Shown here: in pieces, positions 61,900 through 64,000 of the stretch | Position numbering within the stretch: position 1 is the stretch's first letter | How the letters are laid out: each line of letters opens with the position of its first letter | Source of the DNA: Acholeplasma hippikon | Lineage (GTDB): Bacteria; Bacillota_I; Bacilli_A; Acholeplasmatales; Acholeplasmataceae | Assembly (NCBI RefSeq): GCF_900660755.1 | Contig: NZ_LR215050.1 | Location: 682,001-746,000, forward strand | DNA length: 64,000 bases | Direction: 5' to 3' | Program-made: the position numbers and the translations under genes | Notes under the pieces: generated by a model | What the model saw: the letters and a program-made list of their open reading frames with translations, nothing else | Databases searched by the model: none | Told to the model about the DNA's origin: nothing

Positions 61900-62784
61900 T
61901 TAATTTGATTTAATAAATTCAATCACATCATTAAAGAATGTAATTTCATCCACTAAAAGTGAATGTCCACATCCATCATAAACTTTATTGATTGAATTTT
62001 TGATTGCTCGCATATTATCTAACATCATAAATTCAGGAACAATTAAATCTTTGTTTCCCCATAGATGTAAAGTTGGTTGCGTAATATTTTTTATTGTGTC
62101 AGTTCCCATACCATAGAAACCAACTTCATTTGACATATTTAAAGTTGCTAATGCCCAGTCAGCATCTACTAAATTTCTTTGTTTAAGTGTGTCTAAAATC
62201 CAAAGTTTAGTTTGTTCTTCAGTTGGTTTATTTTTACCTGTATAAATTGTGACATCATATATATATTTTACGAAGTCAAAATTTTTCATTTGGTAAGCTG
62301 TTTGTAGTGGAACCACTTGAACAGGGTCAAATTGAAGTGTATCTACACTTTCATAGACCTCACCAAATTTAGCTTGACCTTGTTCATTTTTCTTAAAGAT
62401 TGGATATCCTTTATGTGTTGTAGAACTTAATAATGTGAGTGTTTTAACTTTATTTGGATAGTTAGCTGCTAATTCCATAACAACCCCACCACCTAAACTC
62501 CAACCAATCACATCAACGACATCTACATTTAATTTTTCTAAGAAAAGATTTAAGTCATTCGCAAAATCTTTTAATGACGTCACACGTTCATTGTATGAAG
62601 AATCTCCATACCCACGAAGATCTGGTGCTATAAGTCTAAACCCTTCTTCTACTTTATCAAATAAAGGACTGTAGTAAGCACTTGAACTAGAATTCCCATG
62701 AATGGCTAAAATCACGCGGTTTCCTTTGTTAATATCGTAATAAAATAATTCTTCTTTGCCGATTGAAATACTTTTCTTTTCCAT
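61900..62784 (-). CDS. Alpha/beta hydrolase
   Basis: 294 residues. Cytoplasmic: no signal peptide. Oxyanion HGNSSSSAYY near residue 29, nucleophile elbow GWSLGGGV near 95, D in WGNKDLIVPE and H in GCGHSLLVDE. Similar in layout to esterases and to non-haem peroxidases or lactonases of this fold. Starts 14 bases after the stop of the next hydrolase, which suggests an operon. The real substrate is unknown. Confidence 0.9.
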   Translation of the reverse strand: MEKKSISIGKEELFYYDINKGNRVILAIHGNSSSSAYYSPLFDKVEEGFRLIAPDLRGYGDSSYNERVTSLKDFANDLNLFLEKLNVDVVDVIGWSLGGGVVMELAANYPNKVKTLTLLSSTTHKGYPIFKKNEQGQAKFGEVYESVDTLQFDPVQVVPLQTAYQMKNFDFVKYIYDVTIYTGKNKPTEEQTKLWILDTLKQRNLVDADWALATLNMSNEVGFYGMGTDTIKNITQPTLHLWGNKDLIVPEFMMLDNMRAIKNSINKVYDGCGHSLLVDEITFFNDVIEFIKSN

Positions 62785-62798
62785 TTTAATTTACCTCG

Positions 62799-63620
62799 TT
62801 ATAGGATATATTCACTCTTTTTAGTTCCAAAGAATCCAAGGATTAAACTAATAAATACCATGGGTTCTTCATACATGGATGCGTGTCCACTATTTGGAAG
62901 TACGACTAAGGATGCATTTTTTAATTGACTCGCTAAATGTTGTTGATGACTAATCGGAGTCAATTGGTCTTTTTCTGAACCAACAATTAATGTTGGCATC
63001 GTAATATTATCTAATAATGGTCTACAATCATAATTATCCGCACTATCTGTTAAACGAATCATTCGATCTAAAAAATCATTGTTACTAAATACATTTTCAA
63101 TCAAGTGCTTTTTTCTATTTTCAATCCATGCTTCATTTTCTTTCATGAATTGTTTTGAATAGATAACAGGAATTGTTAAGTCATAGTATTCTTCTGAATT
63201 TCTAGCTTTTGCAGCATCATTCCATAACTTACCCGTATTAGACAATAAACTTGTTGTATAACTTACTGAGTTAAAGATAATCAATCTTTTTACCATTTTT
63301 GGATAAGTTCCACTAAAAACAAGTGCCACTTCTCCACCATAAGAAATTCCAACTAAATTGATTTCTTTTAAATTTAATAATTTTAATAACTCATGTAACA
63401 GTTCAACTTGAATATCTTGTTCATATGGTTTATCCATTGCATCAGATTGACCTTGATCACAAAAATCTAATCTGATTAATTGATATTTTTGAACTAAATC
63501 TGGTACTAAAAACTCCCAGCTTTTCGTTGACATCATGATTCCATTTAAAATGACAACAGGTTCCCCAACCCCATCGATTTCATAATGGATATTTTTCCCT
63601 TTAAAATTAAATCTGGGCAT
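62799..63620 (-). CDS. Alpha/beta hydrolase
   Basis: 273 residues. HG-type oxyanion replaced by LNGIMMS near residue 26, nucleophile elbow GISYGGEV near 93, D in GSEKDQLTPI and H in NSGHASMYEEP. Resembles the enol-lactonase/esterase group. Starts within the final codons of the CoA-transferase (14-base overlap), so translationally coupled to it. Sequence is clearly different from the sister hydrolase at 61900, with only the fold in common. Confidence 0.9.
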   Translation of the reverse strand: MPRFNFKGKNIHYEIDGVGEPVVILNGIMMSTKSWEFLVPDLVQKYQLIRLDFCDQGQSDAMDKPYEQDIQVELLHELLKLLNLKEINLVGISYGGEVALVFSGTYPKMVKRLIIFNSVSYTTSLLSNTGKLWNDAAKARNSEEYYDLTIPVIYSKQFMKENEAWIENRKKHLIENVFSNNDFLDRMIRLTDSADNYDCRPLLDNITMPTLIVGSEKDQLTPISHQQHLASQLKNASLVVLPNSGHASMYEEPMVFISLILGFFGTKKSEYIL

Positions 63621-64000
63621 CGTCTTTATGGATAAATCCTAACTCAACTGCTTCTTTTAATAATTGGGGTCTAAATTTAGGATGTGCAATTGAAATTAAT
63701 AATAATGTTCTTTCTTTAATGGTTGTTCCTCGAAGGCATACACAACCATATTCTGTTACCACATAGTCAACATCATTTCTTGAAAGTGACACTGCAGCCC
63801 CTTGCTTAAGTGTTGAAACAATCTTAGATTTTTCTTCTCTTTCACCAGTTAATGGATTTTTCACCATCGCTGTTGAGTATAATGCGATAAATGATTTACC
63901 GCCCTTAGAATTTTGTGCACCGACTGCAGTGTCTGACTGACCGCCAGTTCCTGAGAATTGTTGGTGTCCGATTGTTTCAGATGCACACTGACCAGTTAAG
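63607..64000 (-). CDS. Acetyl-CoA hydrolase/CoA-transferase family, C-terminal part (5' end beyond the window)
   Basis: 131 residues visible: QQFSGTGGQSDTAVGAQNSK near the start of the piece, then LSRNDVDYVVTEYGCVCLRG and HPKFRPQLLKEAVELGF, the conserved C-terminal half of 4-hydroxybutyrate/butyryl-CoA:acetate CoA-transferases. In this family the catalytic glutamate lies further upstream. It swaps CoA between acids and acetate. With the two hydrolases and ackA it may form an acyl-CoA/acetate module generating ATP, an inference from context. Confidence 0.9.
   Translation of the reverse strand, partial: LTGQCASETIGHQQFSGTGGQSDTAVGAQNSKGGKSFIALYSTAMVKNPLTGEREEKSKIVSTLKQGAAVSLSRNDVDYVVTEYGCVCLRGTTIKERTLLLISIAHPKFRPQLLKEAVELGFIHKDDAQI

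Noticed and set aside
1-64000. CRISPR arrays, rRNA and tRNA genes, prophage or integrative elements
   Set aside because: I saw no regularly spaced repeats, no cloverleaf-like or rRNA sequences and no phage structural or integrase genes. A tRNA scan would be more sensitive than reading.

Overview
The window looks like an Acholeplasma-type mollicute chromosome. It is strongly A+T rich with housekeeping genes in Bacillus-like order. There are no visible cell-wall genes. UGA reads as stop: ftsK and the YitT gene end in TGA, and a peptide chain release factor 2 gene (prfB) is present, which UGA=Trp mycoplasmas lack. Species cannot be assigned from sequence alone.

Layout. 1-1542: a TrhP1/TrhP2-like U32 pair. 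1673-1810: a candidate small RNA. 1859-8076: topA, then the overlapping set TM protein-ftsK-rbgA-rnhB. 8200-10421: a HAD phosphatase whose terminator is split by an IS3-family element. 10422-17456: recX, a YitT protein, prfB, secA, a Nudix hydrolase, a DUF3137 protein and lemA. 17498-18871: metK with a SAM-I riboswitch and promoter. 18878-23985: a degenerate HD-GYP-like membrane protein, a PgpA-like phosphatase, fmt and a motif-depleted priA. 24055-28409: the classical rimP-nusA-ylxR-ylxQ-infB-rbfA operon. 28460-32840: coaD, an XRE regulator with membrane domain, a HAD phosphatase and RNase J. 32850-42614 is more accessory: an anchored EndA-type nuclease, a secreted MACPF-like protein, an 1,102-residue hydrophobic/basic protein, ribBA with an apparently dead RibB half, a YwaF-type membrane protein, a Nudix hydrolase and an aldo-keto reductase. 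42835-64000: DUF2871, a decayed IS3-type element, a DUF1295/DUF2177 pair, a membrane protein, an M42 peptidase, a second copy of the first IS, a YxlEFG-like ABC system, two lipoproteins, nagA, two acetyltransferases, a small DUF4250 gene, gene remnants including a truncated Fic, ackA, two alpha/beta hydrolases and the C-terminal part of a CoA-transferase.

The most striking pattern is that all three insertion sequences in the window (two IS types) sit inside the loop of a rho-independent terminator, each co-directional with the gene whose terminator was split. For the two near-identical copies, removing the IS and one target duplication regenerates an intact terminator hairpin. Their left end carries a terminator hairpin of its own, built on the terminal inverted repeat. 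A transcript from the predicted circle-junction promoter would start inside the first arm of that hairpin and escape it. This suggests an IS life style of insertion between operons with insulation from host read-through.

Other leads are the candidate sRNA with two exposed AUCCCC motifs; three full-length proteins that look catalytically dead (PriA, the HD-GYP-like receptor, the RibB half of RibBA); a bacterial MACPF protein; a very large amphipathic repeat protein; and an FtsK without membrane domain encoded just after a small membrane protein.
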